Below, piece by piece: positions 47,482-56,744 of a DNA stretch of 64,000 bases. The notes beneath the pieces are model-generated. The model saw only the letters and a list, made by a program, of their open reading frames with translations, was not told the origin of the DNA and made no database searches. The stretch comes from Clostridia bacterium (GTDB lineage Bacteria > Bacillota > Clostridia > Christensenellales > Aristaeellaceae), in assembly GCA_900769875.1 (NCBI GenBank), contig CAAGII010000016.1, positions 1 through 64,000 of the forward strand. The letters are read 5' to 3'. Made by a program: the position numbers and the translations under genes. Every line of letters starts with the position of its first letter. Within the stretch, counting starts at the first letter, position 1.

Positions 47482-49788
47482 TCACTCCTGCTTGCCCTTG
47501 TTGCGCCGATGCGCGCGCAGCGTGAGAATCAGGATGCCGATGAACACCACCAGCATGCTGCCAAGACCCGTCAGAAGAAGGATGATCGGCTCGCGGTTTT
47601 CCATGATGACGCGCTTGAAGCTCGGCGCTTCCTCGCCGTTCTCCACCGCGGCGGCGGTCGTGAACTGATAGCTGTTCGCCTGACCGTGCGTATCCACCAG
47701 CACGGCTTCCCTGTTCAGCGCCCAGCGGAGCTTTTCGCTGGATAGGCGCTCGGTCAGCGCCCGGATACCCTCCGACGCTGGCGCGGAAATCACCAGCATG
47801 GCGCGGTTGACCGAATAGGGCGAGACCAGCAGCTGGATCACGCCCACCTCGGCGGCATATTGCTGGTTGAGGATCAGCTTGTCGTTGGACTCAAAGCGGG
47901 TCAGATCATCGGTATAGCGGAAGTGGAGGCTGCCGTTCAGGCTGGCGATCATGCGGTTGGTCGATGCCTTGCCCACCAGCACAAGATTCCGGTCGGCATG
48001 GCTGACCTCGGTAAACTCATGGTCGCAGATCACGCTCAGGCTGCCGTAGGGATCGCTGCCCGCGCCAAGCATGGCCACCGCGCGGCCGCACAGGTTCAGC
48101 TCCTCAGCGTCCGGGAGCGCCGGCAGCACCACAAGCACATCATTCATGCGGCTGTTGCGCTGGAAGGGCGCGGGACGGTTGCCAAGGCTCAGGCTGACCT
48201 TTTCGCCCTGAGGCAGATAGAGCACGGAATTCTCGGCAATGTACGCCCACGGCATGTTTAGCTGACGGGGCGTGCAGTCCAGATCCTTGACCTCAAGGTC
48301 GAAGGTGATGGTCAGATAGGTGCCTGCCACGCCCACAGCGTCCGCGGGCACGGAGAACGCCACAGTCTCACCGTCCGCGCCATCGCGGGTCAGCTTGCGT
48401 GAGTACATGGGCAGGCTGTTGCCCCAGTAAACCGTCATCAGGCTGCGATCCCAGTCCAGATTCTCCGAATAACGGATGTGGAAGGTGAACTTGCCCTCGC
48501 TGGAAAGCACATAGTCCTCCGGCACAGGCAGGTAGAGGGTCGCCGTCTGGTGGAACGGGCCGACAAAGCTTGCGCCGTGTCCCAGGATATCCTTGAAGGT
48601 GTACTGTCCCTCCACAGCCAGCGCGGAAAGCTTGCCGGCCTCGATGTAGGCTCTTGCTTCGCCCACACTCACATGCGCGGTGCGATCGTGCAGCTGCGAT
48701 ATGCGGCTCTCGTCATTGAGCAGGCGGGCGGCCTCCAGCAGCGCGGCGCGCTCGCTTGCAATCACAAGCAGGTACTCGCGCTCTCCGTCCGTCACGCGCT
48801 GAATGAGCGCTCCGGTCGGCGGCACCTCCTGATTGAGCAGCGCAAGCAGGCGGGCGGGTGTGTTGTCCTTCAATCCAAAGTAGATCACATGCTTGCGCGA
48901 GGTATCAGAAATTCTCGCGACCTCCACATCGTTCTGCGCGGAAAGCGCCGTGCCAAGGCCTGCCATCAGATTCATGGCGGCGGTCAGCTCGTCGTTGTCC
49001 ATCACATCGGACACCGTGATGGCGCATTCGGCGCCCGTCTGATCCATCATCGACAGGAAGGGATAGGGGAACACGCTCAGCTCCTCCGCCTTCTCGGACA
49101 GCTCGTAGGCGATGCGCAGACAGGTGGATTCGTCAAACTTGATCCAGTTGGCGCCGTTGTAGTCGTCCGTACAGCCCTCGTTGTCGGTCAGGCGTACGTA
49201 GGCGCCGATTTCCAGCAGGTTGTAGCCGGGGACAAGCAGCTCAACCGGCACGGCGATATACAGCACGGTGCGGGCACGCTCCACACCCACCCGCACATAG
49301 GTGGAGTAGAAAGGCGTACCGTTCATGTAGAACGTCATCGACGATAGGTCGGACAGAATCAGGTCGGAGGCGGTATAGCACACCCGCATCAGCGCCATGG
49401 TCGGCGTGACATACTCCGGCACCTCCACATACAGGCTCAGCACCGAATAGATGCCGCGGATATACTGCACCGAGCCGAAGCCGTAGTCGGCAAAATAGGC
49501 GCCGTCCAGCCGCGCGTTCTGGAACGCCTGCTCCAGCTCGCTCTGCCGCTCCAGCTCCTGCTGAACGATGAGGTCGTTCACGCCCAGCGGCATCCGCTCC
49601 TCCGTCTCCGGCGGGAGAGGGGTCGGGGTCGCCGTCAGGTCGGACACGGGCGTGAGAACCGCTTCGGGCGCGGCAAGATCCGTCGCGTCGTTTTCAGCCA
49701 GTCCTGCTGCCGGGGCGAAGGCGCACAAAAGCGCAAGCATCCATGCAGCGATACGCAGAAAAGCTCGATTTTGACCCTTCATGTGCAT
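47482..49788 (-). CDS. BcsB/YdaN-like polysaccharide synthase accessory protein
   Basis: A 768-residue membrane-anchored extracellular protein of the BcsB family: signal peptide (about 1-32), beta-rich repeated domains (SVLSLYVEVPEYVTPTMALMRV, LYIAVPVELLVPGYNLLEIG, YSENLDWDRSLMTVYWGNSLP) and one C-terminal membrane helix with basic tail. BcsB guides the growing glucan from the synthase. It is equivalent by position and type to YdaN of Bacillus and to a pss-encoded protein of Listeria. The start is ambiguous: ATG at 49788 (5 bases from GGAGG) is used; 49782 is also possible. Confidence 0.82.
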   Translation of the reverse strand: MHMKGQNRAFLRIAAWMLALLCAFAPAAGLAENDATDLAAPEAVLTPVSDLTATPTPLPPETEERMPLGVNDLIVQQELERQSELEQAFQNARLDGAYFADYGFGSVQYIRGIYSVLSLYVEVPEYVTPTMALMRVCYTASDLILSDLSSMTFYMNGTPFYSTYVRVGVERARTVLYIAVPVELLVPGYNLLEIGAYVRLTDNEGCTDDYNGANWIKFDESTCLRIAYELSEKAEELSVFPYPFLSMMDQTGAECAITVSDVMDNDELTAAMNLMAGLGTALSAQNDVEVARISDTSRKHVIYFGLKDNTPARLLALLNQEVPPTGALIQRVTDGEREYLLVIASERAALLEAARLLNDESRISQLHDRTAHVSVGEARAYIEAGKLSALAVEGQYTFKDILGHGASFVGPFHQTATLYLPVPEDYVLSSEGKFTFHIRYSENLDWDRSLMTVYWGNSLPMYSRKLTRDGADGETVAFSVPADAVGVAGTYLTITFDLEVKDLDCTPRQLNMPWAYIAENSVLYLPQGEKVSLSLGNRPAPFQRNSRMNDVLVVLPALPDAEELNLCGRAVAMLGAGSDPYGSLSVICDHEFTEVSHADRNLVLVGKASTNRMIASLNGSLHFRYTDDLTRFESNDKLILNQQYAAEVGVIQLLVSPYSVNRAMLVISAPASEGIRALTERLSSEKLRWALNREAVLVDTHGQANSYQFTTAAAVENGEEAPSFKRVIMENREPIILLLTGLGSMLVVFIGILILTLRAHRRNKGKQE

Positions 49789-49799
49789 CATACCCTCCA

Positions 49800-51056
49800 T
49801 CAATCAGCCGATCTTTCCGTTTTATACCAGGTAACTTCCGTATTGGTGATGATGCGCTTCACCGTCATGTACAGCGCGCGCAGGACGACAACCACCCACA
49901 GCTTGCAGTAGGAGAACAGCATCAGCATGACGATGAGCGCCGATTCCAGGTTGAACTCGTTCTTTTCAAGGCTCAGCGTCAGCATCACGTTGAATTCAAA
50001 CAGGATGCAGGCCATGACCCACACCAATGTGGACAGCCCTCCGAGGGTCACGTGCGCGTAGCCCAGGATGCCCAGCACAAAGATGGTGTCGGAGCATACC
50101 AGCGCCGTGGCCATCAGCAGGTAAACCAGCGAGTAATACAGTACGTCCAGGCGCATCCTGCCGCCCCGGGGATCGAAGATGTACTTGAAGTTGTTGGCCA
50201 GCACGTACAGATTGCCCATGGCCCAGCGGGTGCGCTGCTTGAACCAGATGTCCAGCCGGAACGGCTCCTGCTCCCATGTGACGGCAGCGGGGATCTGCCG
50301 GATTTTGTAGCCCATGCGGTAAATGCGGAAGCTGATTTCCGTATCCTCGGAAAGCGCCTTCGGGTCCCATCCGCCGATCTTCTCAATGATGTGGCGGTGG
50401 ATCACGAAATTCGTACCGGGAATGGTGCACAGTCCGAAGAAGAACCACCGACCCGCCTGATTCATGCACTGGTGCGCGAGGGTCTCGATGTTGACAAAGC
50501 GGGTCAGCAGCGAGGCGTTGCGGTTGCGGGTGCGGAACTTGCCGATTACCGCGCCCAGCGAATCATCCGCCATCAGGTGCTCCACCAGAATGCGAAGCGC
50601 CTGCGGCTCCGGCGTGTTGTCCGCGTCATAGATGGCGAACACCGAGCCGCGCGCCACCGAGTAGCCGATATTCAGCGCGTTTGACTTGCCCGTGCCGCCC
50701 ACCACATTGTCGGTGCTGACCACCATCAGCATGCGATCCGGATTCTCCGCCTGAATGGCGGCGAGCGCCTCCGCCGTGTTGTCGGACGAGTTGTCGTTGA
50801 TGACGATGATCTCATAGCGATCCTTCGGATAGTCGAAGCGGAGCAGCGCCTGCACCGTGCGGCGGATGACGGCGCTCTCGTTATGCGCGGGCACCATCAC
50901 CGATACGAAGGGGTACTCCTCCAGCGGTATGTGAGGGTCCTCCTTGCCCATGCGGTAGTAATAGATGAAGCCGCCCACCGACAGCAGCACATTGATGCCC
51001 ATCAGCGTCCAGATGGCGATCATGGAAAAAAGGGTCAGGTAATCAATCAGACTCAT
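49800..51056 (-). CDS. Processive GT2 polysaccharide synthase (YdaM/PssC/BcsA-like, no PilZ)
   Basis: A 418-residue membrane glycosyltransferase that polymerises a UDP-sugar. All processive GT2 motifs are present: NDNSSD (87-92), the DxD-like DAD at 144-146, catalytic ED at 237-238 and QRTRW at 274-278. It has two N-terminal (only one strongly hydrophobic) and about four C-terminal membrane segments. There is no C-terminal PilZ domain, so c-di-GMP control cannot act as in BcsA. The start overlaps the DUF2334 stop by 4 bases and follows AAAGGAG. With its neighbours it matches YdaM, or PssC of Listeria, which makes a ManNAc polymer. Confidence 0.88.
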   Translation of the reverse strand: MSLIDYLTLFSMIAIWTLMGINVLLSVGGFIYYYRMGKEDPHIPLEEYPFVSVMVPAHNESAVIRRTVQALLRFDYPKDRYEIIVINDNSSDNTAEALAAIQAENPDRMLMVVSTDNVVGGTGKSNALNIGYSVARGSVFAIYDADNTPEPQALRILVEHLMADDSLGAVIGKFRTRNRNASLLTRFVNIETLAHQCMNQAGRWFFFGLCTIPGTNFVIHRHIIEKIGGWDPKALSEDTEISFRIYRMGYKIRQIPAAVTWEQEPFRLDIWFKQRTRWAMGNLYVLANNFKYIFDPRGGRMRLDVLYYSLVYLLMATALVCSDTIFVLGILGYAHVTLGGLSTLVWVMACILFEFNVMLTLSLEKNEFNLESALIVMLMLFSYCKLWVVVVLRALYMTVKRIITNTEVTWYKTERSAD

Positions 51057-52621
51057 TTTTCCACGCTCCTTTTGTCCGTACGCTGTTTCGCGTCCCTGAG
51101 CTTTCTGTATCGCGTCGGATGAAGCATGCTGCTGCGCATTGCCCGGCGCGCGAGGAAGATGGCGATGGCGAAGAAGGTGCTTGCGACGATCACGAACAAC
51201 ATAATCAGCTTGTTGCTGGTCTGAATCTGCTGCGTCATGTACTGCTCAAAGCCGCGCTCGAACCGGTACTCCTCGTACTCAAAGGGCTCGTAGGCAAGGC
51301 TGACCTGCGTTCCGTTGACCTCCACCACGCCCAGGGCGCTGCGATACACATAGTCGCTGCCGATGTAGACCGAGTGATCCATGTCCGTCAGGCTCTTCAG
51401 GGCGCGGCGGCTGCGCTTGAGCGTCTGCACAAAGCGGCGCAGGGTCTCCAGATCGTCGTTCACGTTCAGGTAAATCGCCTGCGCGTAGGCCGTGGTGAAC
51501 GCGCCCTCATCCTGCGAGTAGGGCGCAAGCAGCTGATGACCGTCATACCATGCGAGGTTTTCGCCGTCCGCGCGATCGAGGAGCTGATCGTCGCTGTCAA
51601 AGAGCAGCACCGTCCTGAAGCCCTGAATGGCCTCCAGCCCGCGCTTGCTGAACAGGTAGGCCTCGGGTGCCTCCAGCGCCACAGGGTACACGCCGTAGCG
51701 CGTGTAGGCGCTGTAGGCGGTCGACAGCTGACTTTTGTAGGTTTCCATATCCACGCGCGAGAGCGATACCAGCGGCGCATGCAGCACAATGCCCGCGCCG
51801 GTGGACTGAATGTAGCGCAGCCATTCACAGAAGCGCTTCATGGACGGATAGTCCGCGTTCTCATACACGGGCATCACGCACACCGCGTAGGGCACGCCCT
51901 CCTCCCTGAGCATATCCGTCACGCGCGAGAGATCCTCCGGCTCATAGAAGGGATAGATATTGTCCAGCACCAGATACTGGCCATAGGCGACGGGGTCGTT
52001 CTTGTACGGCCACATCCACGCCTGCAGGCAGGTAGCCAGCTCCGCTGCCAGCAGCGGCTCGTTCGCGTCGCAATACGCCATGTGGGTGATGCTGCCCAGC
52101 GTTTTGCACAGCGGATAGGATTGGCTGTCCACAAACAGCGATCCGCCAATGACGGCGGATTCGCCGTCCAGCAGCGCGATGCCGGAGCGCGACAGCAGCA
52201 TGTCGCTCGTGCTGCCCGATTCCGTTTCGCAGCGCACCACCACAGACCCTGTCAGCATCACGGTTCTCGCCAGCTGCTCCAGCGCGCCGCCGCCCACCAC
52301 GAACACAGGCCTTGTGCCCGTGCGCAGCTCATGAGCGGTCTGCTCATTCAGGATGCGGTTTTCGGCAAGCAGCACAATCACCGCATCATACCCGTCGAGC
52401 GATTGGGCGGTCCAGGCGTCTGCATAGTCGCAGCGAAGCGACGAGTAGGTCATGATTCTTTGCAGCTCCCGCAAATTGGCGGACGCCACGCTGTCATTCT
52501 CCGCGTCGTGCAGCACCAGCAATCGCAGCACCTCCGCCCGTGCTGCCTGCGGCGGAGGGCAGCATGTTAGAAGCAGCGTAATCGCGAGCAGCCACGCTGT
52601 CCATCGCAATTTACACATCAT
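51053..52621 (-). CDS. DUF2334 (YdaL/PssB-like) polysaccharide deacetylase-fold protein
   Basis: A 522-residue protein with a signal peptide, an extracellular N-terminal domain resembling a glutamine-amidotransferase fold (VIVLLAENRIL, VFVVGGGALEQ), a DUF2334 domain (about 215-400, VLDNIYPFYEPEDLSRVTDMLREEGVPYAVCVMP, GAGIVLHAPL) and a C-terminal membrane helix. DUF2334 is related to polysaccharide deacetylases; the HxxxH-type metal site is only partly visible (HAPL), so activity is uncertain. It is the YdaL equivalent. Its start overlaps the upstream gene by 11 bases. Confidence 0.8.
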   Translation of the reverse strand: MMCKLRWTAWLLAITLLLTCCPPPQAARAEVLRLLVLHDAENDSVASANLRELQRIMTYSSLRCDYADAWTAQSLDGYDAVIVLLAENRILNEQTAHELRTGTRPVFVVGGGALEQLARTVMLTGSVVVRCETESGSTSDMLLSRSGIALLDGESAVIGGSLFVDSQSYPLCKTLGSITHMAYCDANEPLLAAELATCLQAWMWPYKNDPVAYGQYLVLDNIYPFYEPEDLSRVTDMLREEGVPYAVCVMPVYENADYPSMKRFCEWLRYIQSTGAGIVLHAPLVSLSRVDMETYKSQLSTAYSAYTRYGVYPVALEAPEAYLFSKRGLEAIQGFRTVLLFDSDDQLLDRADGENLAWYDGHQLLAPYSQDEGAFTTAYAQAIYLNVNDDLETLRRFVQTLKRSRRALKSLTDMDHSVYIGSDYVYRSALGVVEVNGTQVSLAYEPFEYEEYRFERGFEQYMTQQIQTSNKLIMLFVIVASTFFAIAIFLARRAMRSSMLHPTRYRKLRDAKQRTDKRSVEK

Positions 52622-53474
52622 ACACCAGCTCTGCTTCCACGGCCTTGCGGAAACGGATCATATCGTTGCCGTAGATTTCCTTGTTGTACTGCTTGCAGGC
52701 TACGCGGACATCCACCTTGGTGCCTGCCTCCAGAATATGGTCGAAGCGATTGGTGGTCGCAAGCGCGTTGAGCAGTCTGCCGCGCACGATGCTGCTGTCG
52801 CGCTCGTTGGTGGTCAGAAGAATGACCAGCGAGCCCTTGTCATCCACCGTATACACACGGTCCTCCACACGGACGCTGTCCCTGATGACCTCGCTGATGC
52901 ACTTGCGCAGGTCAAGGAAGCTGTTGGCAGGCAGCATGCCGCGCAGCTCCGACTCATAGCGCAGCTGCACCTCCATCAGCGACACAGGCAGGTTGTTGCG
53001 TTCGCAGTAGTGCACCATGATCTGCAGATCGCGATAGAGCGCGCGCAGGTTGTACATGCCGGTGACATTGTCCACCAGCACCAGCTCCTCCACCTGCTGG
53101 CGCAGCATCTCATTCTCGCTGAACAGACCCTGAATGCCGGCGCAGTACATCTGCGCGCCCACAGCGCCAAGCATGGGCAGCGGCGCAAGCGCATAGTCCA
53201 GCAGATACAGCACATGTCCGCGGATGTACACGCCATAGAGCTTGTAGGTGATCCACACGCAGGTAATGGTGCCGCACAGCGCAAGGCAGGCCGAGGGTCG
53301 CCCGAAATAGCCGACAAGCACCGCGACGTCCATGGCAAAGAGCACCACCAGGTAGGTCACCCGCATCTCCTCAGACGCAAAGGTCATGATCAGCGCCTGT
53401 GCCATTGCCCAGAGGATCAGTAGCAGCATCGCTACGTCACGCAGAAGCTGGGCCTGTTGTTCCGTTCTTCTCAC
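52611..53474 (-). CDS. Degenerate GGDEF protein with intact I-site (YdaK/PssE-like c-di-GMP receptor)
   Basis: A 287-residue protein with four membrane helices (about 8-110), a short coiled coil (FSENEMLRQQVEELVL) and a GGDEF-fold domain. The domain keeps the D..TG.YNLRALY start but the signature GGDEF reads DDKGS (211-215), and the metal-binding Asp is lost (MEVQLRYE). The I-site RxxD is kept at 202-205 (RVED) exactly five residues before. So no c-di-GMP synthesis, but probable c-di-GMP binding. YdaK of Bacillus and PssE of Listeria have this role in related operons. The GTG at 53474 follows GAGGAG by 8 bases; a GTG at 53483 overlaps the previous stop. Confidence 0.82.
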   Translation of the reverse strand: MRRTEQQAQLLRDVAMLLLILWAMAQALIMTFASEEMRVTYLVVLFAMDVAVLVGYFGRPSACLALCGTITCVWITYKLYGVYIRGHVLYLLDYALAPLPMLGAVGAQMYCAGIQGLFSENEMLRQQVEELVLVDNVTGMYNLRALYRDLQIMVHYCERNNLPVSLMEVQLRYESELRGMLPANSFLDLRKCISEVIRDSVRVEDRVYTVDDKGSLVILLTTNERDSSIVRGRLLNALATTNRFDHILEAGTKVDVRVACKQYNKEIYGNDMIRFRKAVEAELVYDV

Positions 53475-53479
53475 GGCAC

Positions 53480-54997
53480 TCACTCCTCGTCAAGCTCGAT
53501 ATTCTTGGTGCGGTTGAGCATCTCGGTGATAAAGAGCACCACCAGCACGTCAATGGTCATCCCCATCAGGAAGCTTTCGCGCAGCAGCTCGCTGTCGCCC
53601 GACATCACCAGCACCGTCAGGATTTCCAGCACAGCCATCACAATGAGCAGGCCGATCAGCTCCTTGTAGCGGGCCTCCCAGCGCTCATCCTCCCGGGTCA
53701 TCTGCTTCTTGCGCATCAGCAGCACCACGCCCAGCAGCAGCACCATACCGGCTGTTTTCGGGGCGCTCTGCGCCTTGAAGGTGGACCATACGCTCATGAA
53801 CGGCGTTTTGGCCATCGGTGGCAGACCGACGCTCTGCTCGTAGTTGCCGCTGTAGTCCGACCTTGTGATAAACGCCTGATACACGCCGCGGTCAAACATG
53901 CCCAGCAGCGACACGGGATGGCTCAGGTAATAGCGCAGCACATCCACCGTGCTGTAGCGGTCAAAGAAGCCCTCGTCCAGCACGCCGTCCTCCGGCAGCA
54001 CCACGGGATACTCCTGATCGCCATAGGTGTCCGTAAGCACGGAATAGCGCGGCTCAATTCCGAAGTATTCCAGCGCCCGGGTCGGGTCATCAGCCTGAAA
54101 GAGCACGCCGCGCGTCATCTGATTGTACTTGGCTGTGCGCGTCTGCCGATCCAGCATCACGCCCGTGTACATCACGCTGCAAACGATGAGCAGGAGCGCT
54201 GTCACAAAGCTCAGCATGCGCAGCGGCAGATCCTTCCTTTCGGTAAACACGCGCCAGCAGATCACGGCTGCGACGATTCCCAGCAGCGCGCAGTACCTGT
54301 TGACATTGGTCAGCGCCAGCACGCCGGCTGCCAGCATCACAAGCGAAAGTCCCGTCTGTTTGCCGCCGGGCAGGAGAAACAGCACGTCGGCAACGCACAG
54401 CAGCGCAAGCGCCTCCAGGGGCGATGTGTAGAGCGACGCGAAACGCACCACCAGCGTGGAATCGGCAAACACCAGCACGCTCGCCGCCGCAAGCAGCAGC
54501 CCCTCGGAATACCTCGGCACGCGCCTGAGCATATTGTACAAAAGCGGGTAGAGCAGCGCAAGGTAGATCGCCATGTACAGCCCCGCAAGGAAGCGCATAT
54601 CAAACAGCGTATCTCTCGTGAGCAGCGTATCCAGGCCGATCGCAAGGCGCGCCATGACCTTCAGCAGCATCGGCGTGACGCCCGGCGGCATCGCGTTGTC
54701 CTCAATATAATAGGTACGTTCGTAATAGCTGAAGTACGCTTCCGTGCTTTCCGGGTTGATACGCGACAGCCCCACATCCGCGAGCACCGTATCCAGACTG
54801 CCGTCGTTGGACAGGCCGAGATACGGCGGCAGAAGCAGCATATAGGTCATCAGCGCCGCGATGATCAGCAGCGCGACCAGCGCCAGATGTGCCGGACGGT
54901 ACTGATTGCGCATCGACCGGTCGAACCGGCGGATCGCTTCCAGCAGGTGGAAATAGCATCTCGCGATCCATTTGAACGCGAGCACAATCCATTTCAT
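53480..54997 (-). CDS. Multi-membrane GT-C-like protein (505 aa)
   Basis: A protein with about 11 membrane helices and an extracellular first loop YLGLSNDGSLDTVLADVGL. It shares with the duplicated 1008-residue protein of the same operon the blocks SNDGSLD (versus SDASYVG and NNGDFG), RFASLYTSPLEAL (versus NSLFGESTI) and YFGIEPRYSVLTDTYGDQEY...VLRYYLSHP. So it is a single-unit paralogue. Function is unknown; lipid-linked sugar transfer during polymer synthesis is possible. ATG at 54997 follows GGAGGAG. Confidence 0.7.
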   Translation of the reverse strand: MKWIVLAFKWIARCYFHLLEAIRRFDRSMRNQYRPAHLALVALLIIAALMTYMLLLPPYLGLSNDGSLDTVLADVGLSRINPESTEAYFSYYERTYYIEDNAMPPGVTPMLLKVMARLAIGLDTLLTRDTLFDMRFLAGLYMAIYLALLYPLLYNMLRRVPRYSEGLLLAAASVLVFADSTLVVRFASLYTSPLEALALLCVADVLFLLPGGKQTGLSLVMLAAGVLALTNVNRYCALLGIVAAVICWRVFTERKDLPLRMLSFVTALLLIVCSVMYTGVMLDRQTRTAKYNQMTRGVLFQADDPTRALEYFGIEPRYSVLTDTYGDQEYPVVLPEDGVLDEGFFDRYSTVDVLRYYLSHPVSLLGMFDRGVYQAFITRSDYSGNYEQSVGLPPMAKTPFMSVWSTFKAQSAPKTAGMVLLLGVVLLMRKKQMTREDERWEARYKELIGLLIVMAVLEILTVLVMSGDSELLRESFLMGMTIDVLVVLFITEMLNRTKNIELDEE

Positions 54998-55041
54998 GCC
55001 GCTCCTCCTTTCCTGATGAAGATGGGCTGGCCGGGCGCGTG

Positions 55042-56652
55042 TCAGCCTCCTGAGGGCTGATGTGCGGCTGCGCCCTGCCACGCGAGCAGCGCCTGCAGCA
55101 CATCATATGCGTAAAGCGAGCGATCTGTCGCCCGGCCATAGCCGCCCGCGAGCGGCCCAGTGAAGCAGCGAAGCCGCTCCATGCGCGCAAGGGCAAGCCG
55201 CTGCAGCTCTTCCCTGCCGCAGATCTGCCCGATCTGCGCCGCAAGGGCATAGATCGCGGTGGATTCATACGCATAGCCCGGCACGACACGCCCCTGCGTA
55301 TCGTAGCTGGCGTAGAGCGGGCCCTGCCGGAGCATAGCTTCCAGCCATTGCAGGGTACGCTCCTGAACAATTCCCGCCTCTGCGGCGCGGAGCACGGTCA
55401 CCATCGCCTCGGTCATGTGCAGCGTATCGCCCGTATAGGTATCCGTCGCGGAATCGTAGCGCGGATAGTAGAGCGGAAACGCGTCGCTGATGAGGCCGCC
55501 TGTCAGGATTGCCTCCGCGCGGTCCGCCGCGCCATTCCAGCGAACGTCCAGCGGGGCAATGCGGCGCATGGCCGCAGGATGCTGATAGCACAGCGTGACC
55601 TGCAGCGTGGTCTGTCCGTCCGCATACTGGGAGAAATCGCGCATGAGCTGCTGCTGCACGCACGCGTTGTAGAGCGCGTGCGCCATCTGCGACGCGTCCG
55701 CGCGGTAGCCTCCCCACGCGCTTTCGGCGCTATAGAGCGCGTCGATCACGCGCAGATCATCCAACGACGCGTTGACAGCGCCCTTTTCGCCATCCACCGT
55801 CTGCCATGCAAGCAGTCCGTTCTCAAGCAGCGTATCCCGGGCGGCGTGCCACACAAGATCAAACAGCGCCTGATCGCCCGACTCCAGCGCATAGCGCATC
55901 AGCAGTCCCTGCGTTTCCGAGAGCACGACGCGCCCCGGCGTGATCCCGTCCTCCGAGACTACGGCGGAGGACGGCATGGTGCCGTCCTGCCGGATCAGCG
56001 TCCGCGCAAAGGCGTCCAGCTGCTTAAGCTGCCCGCCGCGCGCGTAGTCCAGGATGCGCGCGATCCCATCGCTATCGGGCATCGCCGTGGTACTCAGCAC
56101 CAGCCGCCCCTGCGCGTCCAGCACTGCAAGACTCGGCACACTGTGCAGCCCAAGCGACGCAAAGAGCGACGCCTGCGGATCCATCAGTGTATCACGCGAA
56201 ATTCCAAGGGCGCGCAGCTGCTCGCTCGCCTGCGCGTAATCATCGCCGCGCACGCCCTCGCGGCAGACCAGTAGAAGAGGGCTGCCCGCAGCCTCCGCAG
56301 CGGCGGCGGCTTCCTCAAAGCCGCTTTCCAGATAGCGCTTGCAGTCTCCGCACCAGCTCGACCAGAAGAGCAGCAGCGCCGGCTTGCCGCGCATATCGCG
56401 CAGCTCCTGCGTCTTTCCCGCGCCGTCCGCAAGCGGCAGATCGAAGGTCAGATAAAGGCGCGTCGGATCAGGCTCCAGATCCGCGGCCTGCAACAGACCG
56501 CCGGACGTGGGCGTAGGCGTCTGCGCCGCGCCAGGCTGCGCCTCCTCGCCTCCCATCAGAAGCAGCGCGGCCAGCGCAAGCATCACAAGCGCGGCCAGCA
56601 CGCAAAGGACGATCAGCACACAAATGCTTCCTGTAAGCCTTTTGTCCTTCAT
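55042..56652 (-). CDS. Thioredoxin-fold/GH8-like fusion protein (YdaJ/PssZ-type hydrolase domain)
   Basis: A 536-residue exported protein, first in the exopolysaccharide operon. It has a membrane anchor (about 8-33) and a Thr/Pro linker. A TlpA-like thioredoxin domain follows (about 60-205) with a Cys101-Gly-Asp-Cys104 redox pair (FWSSWCGDCKRYL) and cis-proline (SVPSL). The last part is an alpha-barrel domain (about 215-535) like GH8 hydrolases: VLSETQGLLMRYAL with the likely general acid Glu246, LLAW, and SLDDLRVIDALYSAESAWG with Asp298/Asp299. GH8 proteins (BcsZ, YdaJ, PssZ) trim the nascent polymer. Thioredoxin fusion is unusual. ATG at 56652 follows GAGGTG. Confidence 0.75.
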   Translation of the reverse strand: MKDKRLTGSICVLIVLCVLAALVMLALAALLLMGGEEAQPGAAQTPTPTSGGLLQAADLEPDPTRLYLTFDLPLADGAGKTQELRDMRGKPALLLFWSSWCGDCKRYLESGFEEAAAAAEAAGSPLLLVCREGVRGDDYAQASEQLRALGISRDTLMDPQASLFASLGLHSVPSLAVLDAQGRLVLSTTAMPDSDGIARILDYARGGQLKQLDAFARTLIRQDGTMPSSAVVSEDGITPGRVVLSETQGLLMRYALESGDQALFDLVWHAARDTLLENGLLAWQTVDGEKGAVNASLDDLRVIDALYSAESAWGGYRADASQMAHALYNACVQQQLMRDFSQYADGQTTLQVTLCYQHPAAMRRIAPLDVRWNGAADRAEAILTGGLISDAFPLYYPRYDSATDTYTGDTLHMTEAMVTVLRAAEAGIVQERTLQWLEAMLRQGPLYASYDTQGRVVPGYAYESTAIYALAAQIGQICGREELQRLALARMERLRCFTGPLAGGYGRATDRSLYAYDVLQALLAWQGAAAHQPSGG

Positions 56653-56688
56653 ATGCGCATCACCTCTGACATGCATTTGCCCCGCTTC

Positions 56689-56716
56689 ATTGTACAGCTT
56701 CATGACGGTTTGTCAA
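56689..56716 (-). promoter_or_regulatory. Promoter of the exopolysaccharide operon
   Basis: TTGACA, 16-base spacer and TACAAT on the minus strand, about 37 bases before the first gene and 29 bases after the epimerase stop. The ten genes down to 38300 are all close or overlapping, so this promoter may drive about 18 kb. Confidence 0.82.
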
Positions 56717-56744
56717 TAGGAAGCGGCTGGAAAAAGGCCGCTCA

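Noticed and set aside
47482..51056. Calling the GT2 and BcsB-like genes a cellulose synthase (ccs/bcs) operon
   Set aside because: The degenerate GGDEF and DUF2334 genes and the missing PilZ domain fit the Yda/Pss type better, and the adjacent epimerase points to ManNAc. Cellulose is not excluded by sequence alone.
56720..56738. AGCGGC/GCCGCT hairpin after the epimerase gene as a terminator
   Set aside because: The only T-run is in the loop, not after the stem, on the minus strand, so termination is unlikely and read-through into the exopolysaccharide operon is possible.
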